DNA from: a virus
DNA length: 64,000 bases
Strand: one strand, 5' to 3'
Virus record (IMG/VR): IMGVR_UViG_3300009149_000025
Span: 1 to 64,000 of that record
The position numbers and the translations under genes were made by a program. This document shows, one piece after another, positions 51,608 to 59,791 of this stretch (its first letter is position 1; every line of letters begins with the position of its first letter). The notes under the pieces were generated by a model. That model had not been told where the DNA came from, searched no databases, and worked only from the letters and a program-made list of their open reading frames with translations.

Positions 51608-53929
51608 ATGGATTTATGGAATGTAAAATTTGATTGGGAATTTAATAGTGGAGTAACAGTATTTCCTAGTCAGATAATTATGACTTATGGAGTTTGGGAA
51701 AAAGTTAATAGATTAAATGAATATGTTAATGATAATACTATAGATAATTTAGATGAAGTTTATTTTAAATTTCAAAAGTGTATATCAGGATTGACATATC
51801 AATATGTATTAGATCTATATGATATATATGAAAGAAATATAATGGTTGGTGATGTGGAATATACTGAATTGTTTTATAATGAATATGATGTTATAAATGA
51901 ATATATGGGTAATTTCAATTATGTTGATTTTTATATAGATGAACAAATTGATATAAACCAAAGAATAACTAAAATTGATGGACATTATTTAAAATCAGCA
52001 CATAAAATATTAGTTGCTGGACAAACAGGTAAAACTGAAAATGGTATTTATTCATTTGACGTAGATGGATATTTACAGAAAACTACAGATTTAGATACAA
52101 CAGGTAATACATATAGATATGGGTGTCATGTAAAAATGGATAATAGTAATAACATAGAATTCTTTTTACAAAATAGTGGTAATACATTTCCAATAACAGA
52201 TGAAGAAATGGATTTTATGACAGGGCACACTTATATATTGAAGAATGGGTTTGAATATAATATAAATAATACGGGAACAACATATGATAGTATACCAAAA
52301 TTGTGGTTTACAGATTATAATTTTGCTAGAAAATTAAATAAATTAAATTATAGTTTATATAATACAATAGAAGTACCGACAATACCAACAACTACTTTTT
52401 CAATACAATATAGAAATAACCCACCAGTTGTTTTTGATGTATCTCTTGGAAATTCTCAGACATATGGAGGAGATTTTGAATATTCCATATATTCTGGTAA
52501 AACTATTTTAACATTATTAGATACAGTATCTTCTACATTTTGTAAACCAGGTGATTATTTATATATCGATACAAGGTCCAATATTACATCTACTGATAAT
52601 ATTGCATTATTTAATACAATAGTAGATAGTTTCGATGGTACTAATATTATATTGAATGAATATGTTCCAAATTATGTTCTATCTGGTGATACATCACAGA
52701 CTTTGGTTATTGATAATCTTAATAATATTAGACCGAGTCTTGGAGATATCAATTTGATATATTTAAATGGTCATTATTATAGTGAGTTTTTTACATTTAG
52801 TGGAGAAACTCTTGATCAATGGTCTGGAACAGTGAATTTAAAAATCATTCCAAAGGAAAATGAATATAGTAAATATATTGATTATGACGCATTTACTTTT
52901 ACATTCGATTCAACTGATTATACGTTCACATCAGATAACCATTACATAGATTATAAGTTATATGAACATTTGAGTGGTATTACTAGTGATGTATTTAATA
53001 GTTCATTTGATTTGGGTTCAGGGTATACTATGAGTGAATTTTCATCACAATATACATATTTGATAGATGATACATCTTATCCCCAACAGATAGTAGAACA
53101 AGACAGTCCAATAAAAATAACACCAGCATCAGAAGGTAGTTTAGATAATTTCTATAAATATACAAGTGTTTATATTAATGAAAATTATGATGATAAAGTT
53201 TTTGTTTTAGATAAGGATAATACATCAATAACAATTGAAAAACCATTTTCTATATCAGTAAAAGGCGACATAACGGGGATTACTTCATTTTATTCATTAA
53301 CAGGTATTTCTGAAACGTTGTATGATGTTTATTTAAATACAGGTGTAACATATTACACTAAAGATGATGAATTTAGAGCAAGAATTTATAGGACTTATAA
53401 TGAATTATTATCAGTAGATAGTAGAATAAAAGAATATACAACAGGTACAATTACCGCAAATGATAAAAATAATTATATTCTTAAACTTTATAATTATAGA
53501 AATGGATATATTACCGATTTAACTGGTAATACAATAGGTGATGTTTATTATGAAAATGATAATAACCTATTATTTAAACCATTAGAAATAGTTGATATTG
53601 GTATTGATAAACAATCAAAAATGCCTCTTTTAATTTATAATGACGATTTACGAATATCAGATACTATATCCAGTGGTCATACTGTAAGTATAATTAAAGA
53701 TTCAGTTGAAAGTAATATTACATTGATTGATGGGATGACTATTGAAAAATTAAAAGTTAAGTATATTTGGATTTTTAATGCAATAATTGAAGATGCCTTA
53801 ATTGGTGAAGATGAATATGGTTTGGTATGGTATAAAGGAACATGGGTATGTGGAGATTGGACAGATGGTACATGGTATTCGGGGACTTGGTTAAATGGGA
53901 CATGGAAAAATGGTAAATGGTTAAGTTGA
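51608..53929 (+). CDS. Large tail/fibre protein, first part (ends at in-frame UGA)
   Basis: 773 aa before a TGA at 53927-53929. The N-terminus (WNVKFDWEFNSGVTVFPSQI) and strand-rich, Tyr/Asn/Asp-rich body resemble the 1361-aa tail protein. The last ~30 residues start a W-x-x-G-x-W repeat (YKGTWVCGDWTDGTWYSGTW). The same repeat continues in the same frame after the stop. Either the two parts are one readthrough protein of 1063 residues or two polypeptides. The role is inferred as a fibre or baseplate component. Confidence 0.6.
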   Translation: MDLWNVKFDWEFNSGVTVFPSQIIMTYGVWEKVNRLNEYVNDNTIDNLDEVYFKFQKCISGLTYQYVLDLYDIYERNIMVGDVEYTELFYNEYDVINEYMGNFNYVDFYIDEQIDINQRITKIDGHYLKSAHKILVAGQTGKTENGIYSFDVDGYLQKTTDLDTTGNTYRYGCHVKMDNSNNIEFFLQNSGNTFPITDEEMDFMTGHTYILKNGFEYNINNTGTTYDSIPKLWFTDYNFARKLNKLNYSLYNTIEVPTIPTTTFSIQYRNNPPVVFDVSLGNSQTYGGDFEYSIYSGKTILTLLDTVSSTFCKPGDYLYIDTRSNITSTDNIALFNTIVDSFDGTNIILNEYVPNYVLSGDTSQTLVIDNLNNIRPSLGDINLIYLNGHYYSEFFTFSGETLDQWSGTVNLKIIPKENEYSKYIDYDAFTFTFDSTDYTFTSDNHYIDYKLYEHLSGITSDVFNSSFDLGSGYTMSEFSSQYTYLIDDTSYPQQIVEQDSPIKITPASEGSLDNFYKYTSVYINENYDDKVFVLDKDNTSITIEKPFSISVKGDITGITSFYSLTGISETLYDVYLNTGVTYYTKDDEFRARIYRTYNELLSVDSRIKEYTTGTITANDKNNYILKLYNYRNGYITDLTGNTIGDVYYENDNNLLFKPLEIVDIGIDKQSKMPLLIYNDDLRISDTISSGHTVSIIKDSVESNITLIDGMTIEKLKVKYIWIFNAIIEDALIGEDEYGLVWYKGTWVCGDWTDGTWYSGTWLNGTWKNGKWLS

Positions 53930-54720
53930 TTGATAGATGAATTTAAATTCTTATCAACTGGTGTACTAAAAAAATTGGATGATAATAAAAAATATTCTAT
54001 ATTTGTAAATGGAACATGGAGAAATGGTTTATGGTATAATGGCATATTCGGTGACGAAATTTCTATAAGTGGATATACATCCGAAGCGTTCTTAAACCAT
54101 ACTGATGTTTTACCCAATTTAAATGTTGCGACATGGAAGAATGGTAATTTTTATGATGGGGTATTTAAAAATTCCATATGGGAAAATGGTAATTTTATAA
54201 GTGGTAAAATGTATGGGGGTTATTGGAAAAATGGTGTATTTAATAATGGAACATTTGATGGAAATTGGTGGAATGGATCATTTAGTAATTCAGATTTTGT
54301 TAGTGGGGTATGGGAAAATGGTGTATTTTCATATTCGAGACTTGGATACAACACTGGAACCACATCTGCAACAACTACAGAATGGTGGAATGGTAATATG
54401 AATTTATCTGAAGTTTATTCTGGTACATATGAACCAACTAACTACAATAGAACCCATTGGTATAGTGGTGTATTTAGAAGTAGTAAATGGTATGGTGGGC
54501 ATTTTTTTACTGGAAATTTCATAGATAGTACGTTTTACGATGGTGTATTTGGAACTAATGATACAGATGTATTAAGTGATAAGAGATATAGTGGTATAAC
54601 ATTTACTAGTGGTGATTTTATAAATGGATTATGGGTAAATGGGATATTTGTGGATGGTAATTTTAGAAATGGTGTATGGTTGAATGGGGTATTTATAGAT
54701 GGAAATTTAAGAACATTAAA
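53820..54720 (+). repeat. W-N-G coding repeats across the UGA
   Basis: Units of the form W-x-N-G-x-F/W recur about every 5-15 codons on both sides of the UGA at 53927 (for example GTWKNGKW before it and GTWRNGLWYNG after it). The pattern shows that the two frames encode one repeat domain. Confidence 0.75.
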
Positions 54721-54799
54721 TCCAAATATTACTCAGGGTAAAAATGTACCAACCCTATATGTTGGAAACAAAAATATTAAAAATCGTAAAATATTATAA
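53930..54799 (+). CDS. Large tail/fibre protein, second part (W-N-G repeat domain)
   Basis: 289 aa in the same frame as the preceding part. The first codon is TTG right after TGA; there is no in-frame ATG until residue ~90, so readthrough or TTG re-initiation is needed. It is dominated by W-K-N-G, W-E-N-G and N-G-V-F repeats, which resemble beta-solenoid or MORN-type repeats. The end is KNIKNRKIL. Probable receptor-binding or shaft region. If the stop is a nonsense mutation, this half would be lost. Confidence 0.55.
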   Translation: MIDEFKFLSTGVLKKLDDNKKYSIFVNGTWRNGLWYNGIFGDEISISGYTSEAFLNHTDVLPNLNVATWKNGNFYDGVFKNSIWENGNFISGKMYGGYWKNGVFNNGTFDGNWWNGSFSNSDFVSGVWENGVFSYSRLGYNTGTTSATTTEWWNGNMNLSEVYSGTYEPTNYNRTHWYSGVFRSSKWYGGHFFTGNFIDSTFYDGVFGTNDTDVLSDKRYSGITFTSGDFINGLWVNGIFVDGNFRNGVWLNGVFIDGNLRTLNPNITQGKNVPTLYVGNKNIKNRKIL

Positions 54800-54807
54800 A
54801 AATAAAA

Positions 54808-54822
54808 TTTAATATATAAATA
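54808..54822 (+). promoter_or_regulatory. Phage-type promoter candidate
   Basis: TTTAATATATAAATA, 17 nt upstream of the ATG at 54839. Confidence 0.45.
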
Positions 54823-54838
54823 AAATTAAAATACAATT

Positions 54839-55870
54839 ATGAGTCTTGGTAATTACAGTGATTATATAGTGAAGGAAGCTTTGACTCCTGAACAAATACA
54901 GAAAAAGAAAGAATTAGCCTTATCTTCTCAGATGAGAATGTATTTATCTAAGGGACTATCTGATATCTTAAAAACAATGAGTAGCCCGATTGCTAAGGAT
55001 TTATTATCATTATCATCTCAAGATATTAAATTTGATATATCATATATGGATGTATCTGGTAATGAAGGTATGGTTACATTTATTTCAACAATTAAAGCGT
55101 TGAAGATTAATCCAGATTTAAAAAGTGATAAAATGTCACCTGAAGGAACTGATGTGTGGTCATCTCCACAAAGAGTTCAACCAACTAAAATTGGTAAAAT
55201 AATAGTTAAACTTTTTAAAGGAAAATACACACCATCACAAATTGAACAATTTGGTAATGAATTTAGAGCTAAATGTAGTAAAGATGATAGTAAAATGAAA
55301 GTTGTTTATGGTGAAGATATTAGAAAATATTATAACGAAAATACTTATAGTAGGGAAATATATGGTGGAACTTTAAAAGGTTCATGTATGAGATATAAAG
55401 AAAAACAGGGTTATTTCGATATTTACTGCGATAATAGTCCTGGTAGTGGTTCTTTTTCACATGTTGGGTTATTGATTCTTTTGGATGATGATGAAAAATT
55501 AATTGGTAGAGCATTAGTTTGGTTTAATAGTGTTAGACCTGAACCAGGTAGAATTTTTATGGATAGAATTTATTATATGAGGGATTCAGACCAAACAGTA
55601 TTTATTGATTACGCTAAAGAAAGAGGTTGGTTGTATAAACAATCTCAAACTTTCAATAATGCAAATTATATTGATCCAAAAGATGGTAAAAAACATGGTC
55701 TTACATTAACTTTCAGATTAAAAAATAAAGATTATAGAAGATATCCTTTCTTGGACACTTTATTATTTTACACACCAGAAACAGGTAGAATATCATCTAA
55801 ACAAAATAAAAATCCAAAATATAAGTCGTATAGAATACAAAATCAAGATGGTGGTGCGGCAGGTGTCTAA
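54839..55870 (+). CDS. Leader-bearing protein, SCM family paralogue B
   Basis: 343 aa. MSLGNYSDYIVKEALTPEQI shows a Y-I-V-K-E-A site like V/L-x-E cleavage. The C-terminal ~200 residues align with the 32008 gene: VVYGEDIRKYY, GGTLKGSCMRYK, IYCDNS, RALVWF, FMDRIYYMRDSD, YPFLDTLL. Conserved Cys, Arg and Asp suggest an enzyme, but I cannot name the fold. The paralogues are 23 kb apart. It sits just after the fibre genes and ends with a terminator. Confidence 0.55.
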   Translation: MSLGNYSDYIVKEALTPEQIQKKKELALSSQMRMYLSKGLSDILKTMSSPIAKDLLSLSSQDIKFDISYMDVSGNEGMVTFISTIKALKINPDLKSDKMSPEGTDVWSSPQRVQPTKIGKIIVKLFKGKYTPSQIEQFGNEFRAKCSKDDSKMKVVYGEDIRKYYNENTYSREIYGGTLKGSCMRYKEKQGYFDIYCDNSPGSGSFSHVGLLILLDDDEKLIGRALVWFNSVRPEPGRIFMDRIYYMRDSDQTVFIDYAKERGWLYKQSQTFNNANYIDPKDGKKHGLTLTFRLKNKDYRRYPFLDTLLFYTPETGRISSKQNKNPKYKSYRIQNQDGGAAGV

Positions 55871-55881
55871 CCAATAAAAAT

Positions 55882-55914
55882 AAAACCTTGTAATTTTTAC
55901 AAGGTTTTTTTTAT
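55882..55914 (+). terminator. Rho-independent terminator
   Basis: Stem AAAACCTTGTAA / TTACAAGGTTTT with short loop and a T tract, 12 nt after the stop of the 54839 gene. Confidence 0.85.
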
Positions 55915-55933
55915 TTTATATTATAAATTGTGT

Positions 55934-55941
55934 TATATTTG
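55934..55941 (+). promoter_or_regulatory. Bacteroidota-type -7 box
   Basis: TATATTTG matches the Bacteroidota housekeeping -7 consensus TAnnTTTG, 25 nt upstream of the ATG at 55966 and just after a terminator. A clear -33 box was not seen. Confidence 0.55.
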
Positions 55942-55965
55942 ATGTATAATTAAAAATATATTATT

Positions 55966-56526
55966 ATGGCTCTAACTATATCAGAATTTAAGAAGTTTTC
56001 AATAGACAAACACAATTTACCATCAGATTCACAGAGATACGGAAGTGCACCGTACGCGGTTCACTTAGATGGTGTAGATAAAGTATTTGAAGAATATGAA
56101 TATTTACTTGTTGGTGAAGATAAGATAAATGCAAGATATGCGATTTGGGGACATGATTTGATAGAAGATACAGATGTTAATGTTAGGGTAATTGCCAAAT
56201 TAACTAATCACATCGTTGCTGATATCGTATATAGAGTAACTAATGAAAGAGGGTACTGTAGAAAAGAAAAGAATTTCAAAACTTATCCAAAAATTTGGTC
56301 AAGTGATTTAGCAATTTTTGTTAAGTTATGTGATAGAATTTCTAATACAAGAAACAGTAAAATCTATGGACAAAAATCAGGTGTTGAAGAAGATGTTGAA
56401 AAGGCAGTTGAAATGTATAAGGTATATAAAGAAGAATATCCTATATTCAGATATGCTTTAAAGGTGAGAGGGTTATATAAAGTAATGTGGGATGAATTAG
56501 ATAGATTATATGACTATGAAGCTTAA
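55966..56526 (+). CDS. HD-domain protein, (p)ppGpp-hydrolase (Mesh1/SpoT-HD) like
   Basis: 186 aa. QRYGSAPYAVHLDGVDKVF carries the first His, YAIWGHDLIEDTDVN the central H-D-x-x-E-D-T, and LAIFVKLCDRISNTRN the last Asp-containing helix, all as in the HD hydrolase of SpoT/RelA and Mesh1. It could remove the alarmone ppGpp and keep host growth permissive. No synthetase domain is present. Host-like promoter upstream. Confidence 0.75.
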   Translation: MALTISEFKKFSIDKHNLPSDSQRYGSAPYAVHLDGVDKVFEEYEYLLVGEDKINARYAIWGHDLIEDTDVNVRVIAKLTNHIVADIVYRVTNERGYCRKEKNFKTYPKIWSSDLAIFVKLCDRISNTRNSKIYGQKSGVEEDVEKAVEMYKVYKEEYPIFRYALKVRGLYKVMWDELDRLYDYEA

Positions 56527-56905
56527 AATCCTTACATATTTATCGGAATATTCAGTATATATACTATATGTTCTTAGTTGTGTAATATTATCAATTCTAA
56601 TATCTTTGTTATTTTATAAAACCTTTACATTTATATTATACATATTTATTTGTAGTATTACCGCTTTTGTAATGACAGTATTATATCAATTTATATTACA
56701 GGAATGGTTGGTTGAATTGAATTATAAACTTGGGTATAAGATGTATAAGAAATTCAAAATAGAAGAAAAAATAGTTTCTAATAGAATAGAAAAACAAAAA
56801 CAAGAAAGAAAAAATTCTTTTTTGAAAATTGAAATAAATAAAAAACAAATGGATGAAATAAGTCCTATAAGAGGAATAATAATTAAAAGATTAGAAGATG
56901 AATAA
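56510..56905 (+). CDS. Membrane protein, two TM segments
   Basis: 131 aa overlapping the HD gene by 17 nt (ATG 56510 or 56516). Hydrophobic segments YILYVLSCVILSILISLLFY and FTFILYIFICSITAFVMTVL are followed by a basic cytoplasmic tail (NRIEKQKQERKNSFLK). Function unknown. Confidence 0.5.
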   Translation: MTMKLKILTYLSEYSVYILYVLSCVILSILISLLFYKTFTFILYIFICSITAFVMTVLYQFILQEWLVELNYKLGYKMYKKFKIEEKIVSNRIEKQKQERKNSFLKIEINKKQMDEISPIRGIIIKRLEDE

Positions 56906-57104
56906 TGTATTTGAGATTGGTATGAAAATAGAAATTTATGAAAATCGACTTCTATTTATTAAGAAAGATTTACAGAAAGAATTAAGTAAACATGAAATTA
57001 ATTGGGAGCAAGTTCATAAACTATCTACGAAGGCTGTAGATTATAATGAAAAAATAAAAGAACATTTTAATTTGAAATTAAAATGTATTCATGAAAGTGT
57101 ATGA
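56898..57104 (+). CDS. Small helical protein
   Basis: 68 aa, overlapping both neighbours by 8 and 4 nt. Coiled-coil-like (MKIEIYENRLLFIKKDLQKE). No function recognised. Confidence 0.45.
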   Translation: MNNVFEIGMKIEIYENRLLFIKKDLQKELSKHEINWEQVHKLSTKAVDYNEKIKEHFNLKLKCIHESV

Positions 57105-57286
57105 AAAAATTTAAAATTATAAAAATTAATGATGGATATATCATAAAGAAAAGAAATTTTCTTTTCTTTTATGAAACATTACATGGTTCTGTTTTATATA
57201 AAACTGAAAACGAAGCAATGACATATATACATACGTTATATTACCCAGATGAATGTGATATTAAGTATGTTGACTTATTAAAATAG
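57101..57286 (+). CDS. Small protein
   Basis: 61 aa, ATGA overlap with the preceding gene. Basic strand-rich N-terminus (FKIIKINDGYIIKKRNFLFF). Ends in TAG at 57284-57286, another normal UAG stop. Unknown. Confidence 0.45.
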   Translation: MKKFKIIKINDGYIIKKRNFLFFYETLHGSVLYKTENEAMTYIHTLYYPDECDIKYVDLLK

Positions 57287-57334
57287 TATTGTTAATTTAT
57301 AACAGTTCTATTCATTTTATGTTGATATTTGTCG

Positions 57335-57342
57335 TATATTTG
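57335..57342 (+). promoter_or_regulatory. Bacteroidota-type -7 box and strong SD
   Basis: TATATTTG at 57335-57342 matches TAnnTTTG. Downstream, AAAGGAG at 57362-57368 lies 6 nt before the ATG at 57375, one of the few clear Shine-Dalgarno sequences in the window. Confidence 0.6.
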
Positions 57343-57374
57343 TAGTGTAAACAAAAAAAAGAAAGGAGTAAATT

Positions 57375-58256
57375 ATGGGACATGGAAGTTATTCATTTAG
57401 TGATAGAACTACTAGATCGACCAAGTTGGGTTATAATACAAAATCCGCTAAAGATATTTTTGTAGAAAAAAACTTAAACAAAGAAATGAACCCCAAAGGG
57501 GTTGCAATAAGAGAATCCAGAGATTCAGATGAACATCCAGAATCAGTGGCAATTATGTTAGGATTGGATGTAACTGGTACAATGGGAACAGTTCCACATT
57601 ATTTGGTAAAAAATGGTTTACCAACTATTATGGATAAAATAATCGAAAGTGGTGTAAAAGATCCACAAATTTTATTTATGGGTGTTGGAGATCATAGATG
57701 TGATAGAGCACCATTACAAATTTCACAATTTGAATCAAGTGATGAATTGATGGACAAATGGTTAACATCTGTTTATTTAGAAGGTGGTGGTGGTAGAAAT
57801 GGTGGAGAAAGTTATTTTCTACCCTGGTATTTTGCATCAAGACACACATCTATAGATTGTTTTGAAAAAAGAGGTAAAAAAGGAATTCTAATAACAATTG
57901 GTGATGAACCAACTCACGGTAGTATAACTAAAAATGAATTGAAAAGAATCGTTGGTAAAACTTTTGTTGAACAACCAATTGTAGTTGATGATACATTTGA
58001 ACAATGGGATGATGATTTCGTAGAAATCGATGAACAAGAATATGAAGATAAAGATAATTTTACTGCTGAAGAATTGTTGATTGATGCACAAAAAATGTAT
58101 GATGTTTATCATATACATATCGCTCAAACAAAAAGTGGAAAAATTGAAAGTACTGTAAACAAATGGGATGATTTATTAGGTGATAATTTACGTGTTGCTG
58201 AAACAAGAGAAGATGTCCCAGATATTATTTCAAAAATTATAAACTCTAAAAATTAA
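57375..58256 (+). CDS. von Willebrand factor A-like protein
   Basis: 293 aa. IMLGLDVTGTMGTVPHY (~59-75) is the MIDAS D-x-T-G-T, GGGGRNGGESY likely holds the second MIDAS residue region, and GILITIGDEPTHG the third Asp. It differs from the TerY-like vWA at 34201. Five nt upstream of the PurA-like gene, so expressed with it. Likely a metal-dependent adaptor; partner unknown. Confidence 0.7.
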   Translation: MGHGSYSFSDRTTRSTKLGYNTKSAKDIFVEKNLNKEMNPKGVAIRESRDSDEHPESVAIMLGLDVTGTMGTVPHYLVKNGLPTIMDKIIESGVKDPQILFMGVGDHRCDRAPLQISQFESSDELMDKWLTSVYLEGGGGRNGGESYFLPWYFASRHTSIDCFEKRGKKGILITIGDEPTHGSITKNELKRIVGKTFVEQPIVVDDTFEQWDDDFVEIDEQEYEDKDNFTAEELLIDAQKMYDVYHIHIAQTKSGKIESTVNKWDDLLGDNLRVAETREDVPDIISKIINSKN

Positions 58257-58261
58257 AAGAT

Positions 58262-59365
58262 ATGAAGGCGGTAATTGGATTAGGATTCGGTGATGAAGGT
58301 AAAGGTTTAGTTACTAATTATTTAGAAGGATCATTGGTGATTAGATATTCAGGTGGACAACAAGCTGGACACAATGTTGTTTTGAAAGATGGTAAAAGCC
58401 ATATCTTTTCAAACTTCGGTTCAGGTACTTTGAAAGGTATACCAACATATTGGTCAAAATTTTGTACAGTTGATCCAGTTGGTATGATGAATGAACTAAA
58501 TGATTTATTGGAAAATGGGTTCAATCCCGTTTTGTATATCGATGGTGATTCTCCAATTACCACTCCATATGATAAGTATCACAATAGTAATAATGTAGCT
58601 GATTTAAATCATGGTACATGTGGTGTCGGTGTCGGTTCTACATTTAATAGAGAAGAACATTTTTACCATTTAACATTCAGTGATATCTTTAATTCGTGGA
58701 TATTAGATACTAAATTAAATAATATTGCTAAATATTATGGATATTTGTCTCATGAATTAATAGAACAAGTTGAAGAATTTTTAATTATGTGTGATGAAAT
58801 GGTCAAAAGTGGAAATTTTCATTTAGTTTATGGTATTCCAGATGGTTTTGATGAAGATGGATATGTTTTTGAAGGTTCACAAGGGTTGTTATTAGACCAA
58901 CACTATGGATTTTTCCCACATGTTACAAGATGTAATGTAGGAACAACAAATATTTTAGAAATGGTTACTGATAAATCTTTCGAATTATTCTTGGTGACAA
59001 GAGCTTATCAAACAAGACATGGTAATGGTCCAATGACTAATGATAATATAGATTTTGATGTAAATAACCCAAATGAAACAAATGTAGATAATGAATATCA
59101 AGGTAAATTTAGAAAATCAATTCTTGATGTATCATTGTTAGAATATGGTATAAATAAAGATAAGTATATTAGAGAAAATCCTAAAAATTTAGTAATTACT
59201 TGTCTGGATCAAGTTGATGAATATACATTTACATATGATGGGTTGATGGTTTTATGTGATGATGAAGATGAATTTGTTAAAAGAATTTCAGATATTCTAA
59301 ATATAGATAGTGTGTATATAAGTAAATCAAACGTTAGTGAAAATATAAAAAAATGGAATAAATAA
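58262..59365 (+). CDS. Adenylosuccinate synthetase-like enzyme (PurA/PurZ family)
   Basis: 367 aa. VIGLGFGDEGKGLV at 3-16 is the P-loop with the catalytic Asp; YSGGQQAGHNVV replaces the canonical G-G-N-N-A-G-H; HGTCGVGVGSTFN, FEGSQGLLLDQHYG and TRHGNGPMTNDN follow in family order. It is shorter than bacterial PurA (~430), as in archaeal and phage forms. PurA joins IMP and Asp; PurZ acts on dGMP in 2-aminoadenine DNA synthesis. The retained Asp in GDEGKG argues for PurA-like chemistry. A terminator follows. Confidence 0.8.
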   Translation: MKAVIGLGFGDEGKGLVTNYLEGSLVIRYSGGQQAGHNVVLKDGKSHIFSNFGSGTLKGIPTYWSKFCTVDPVGMMNELNDLLENGFNPVLYIDGDSPITTPYDKYHNSNNVADLNHGTCGVGVGSTFNREEHFYHLTFSDIFNSWILDTKLNNIAKYYGYLSHELIEQVEEFLIMCDEMVKSGNFHLVYGIPDGFDEDGYVFEGSQGLLLDQHYGFFPHVTRCNVGTTNILEMVTDKSFELFLVTRAYQTRHGNGPMTNDNIDFDVNNPNETNVDNEYQGKFRKSILDVSLLEYGINKDKYIRENPKNLVITCLDQVDEYTFTYDGLMVLCDDEDEFVKRISDILNIDSVYISKSNVSENIKKWNK

Positions 59366-59398
59366 AAAAAGGGAGACTAAATTGTCTCCCCTTTTTCT
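59366..59398. terminator. Terminator after the PurA-like gene
   Basis: AAAGGGAGAC / GTCTCCCCTTT stem with flanking A and T runs, between the convergent purA-like gene and the H1-like gene. Confidence 0.85.
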
Positions 59399-59399
59399 T

Positions 59400-59594
59400 T
59401 TATTTCTTCAAACTTTTCGTGATTTCTACAGAAGCTTTTCTGTATGGTGTGACTAGTTTTTTAATTTCACCAAGAGCAACTCTAACGTCAGCTTCAGCAG
59501 ATTTATTGCCTTTTTCAATGAATTTTTCATGTCTAGCTTTGACTATTTCAAATTGTTCTAAAATTGCATCGTAAATTGATTCTAATTCTTTCAT
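59400..59594 (-). CDS. Histone H1/Hc1-like protein
   Basis: 64 aa. HEKFIEKGNKSAEADVRVAL then GEIKKLVTPYRKASVEITKS aligns with the Hc1/H1-like proteins of Bacteroidota (F-x-E-K-G-N-K-A-A-x-x-R-V-R-x-x-L). These small Lys/Ala-rich proteins bind DNA; a phage copy may help condense phage DNA or compete with the host nucleoid protein. The longer Lys/Pro/Ala tail of chlamydial Hc1 is absent. Confidence 0.65.
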   Translation of the reverse strand: MKELESIYDAILEQFEIVKARHEKFIEKGNKSAEADVRVALGEIKKLVTPYRKASVEITKSLKK

Positions 59595-59715
59595 ATATTT
59601 TTGTTTAATTTTTTGTATCCCTTACTTCATAAAGGATTTATGGGTATATATTCAAATGTGACGGTTCAAAAATAATATATAAACAAAAAAGTAATATTTA
59701 TATAAGAATTTATAT

Positions 59716-59723
59716 TATCTTTG
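59716..59723 (+). promoter_or_regulatory. Bacteroidota-type -7 box
   Basis: TATCTTTG matches TAnnTTTG, 20 nt upstream of a short leader ORF and 69 nt upstream of the ATG at 59792. Confidence 0.6.
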
Positions 59724-59742
59724 TAAAAAATAAATACAAAAA

Positions 59743-59769
59743 ATGAAGAAGAAAGGATATGGTCTATAA
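59743..59769 (+). CDS. Possible 8-codon leader peptide
   Basis: ATG at 59743 reads MKKKGYGL then TAA at 59767-59769. Its last codons and stop lie inside the left arm of a perfect 10-bp hairpin, the classic geometry for translation-coupled leader control. No expression evidence; treat as a regulatory candidate. Confidence 0.35.
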   Translation: MKKKGYGL

Positions 59770-59791
59770 GTAAAAAATAAAACTTATAGAC
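59762..59791 (+). promoter_or_regulatory. Perfect 10-bp hairpin directly before a start codon
   Basis: GTCTATAAGT (59762-59771) and ACTTATAGAC (59782-59791) are exact inverted repeats around a 10-nt A-rich loop. The right arm ends on the base before the ATG at 59792, so folding would hide the start region. No T tract follows, so it is not a terminator. Confidence 0.7.

Noticed and set aside
53677-54117. 146-aa minus ORF across the tail-protein UGA
   Set aside because: Antisense to W-N-G repeats (giving P-F-H-V-P repeats), so an artefact of repeat codons.
57362-57368. SD-driven translation as the general rule
   Set aside because: AAAGGAG here is exceptional; most genes show only A-rich leaders before the start codon.
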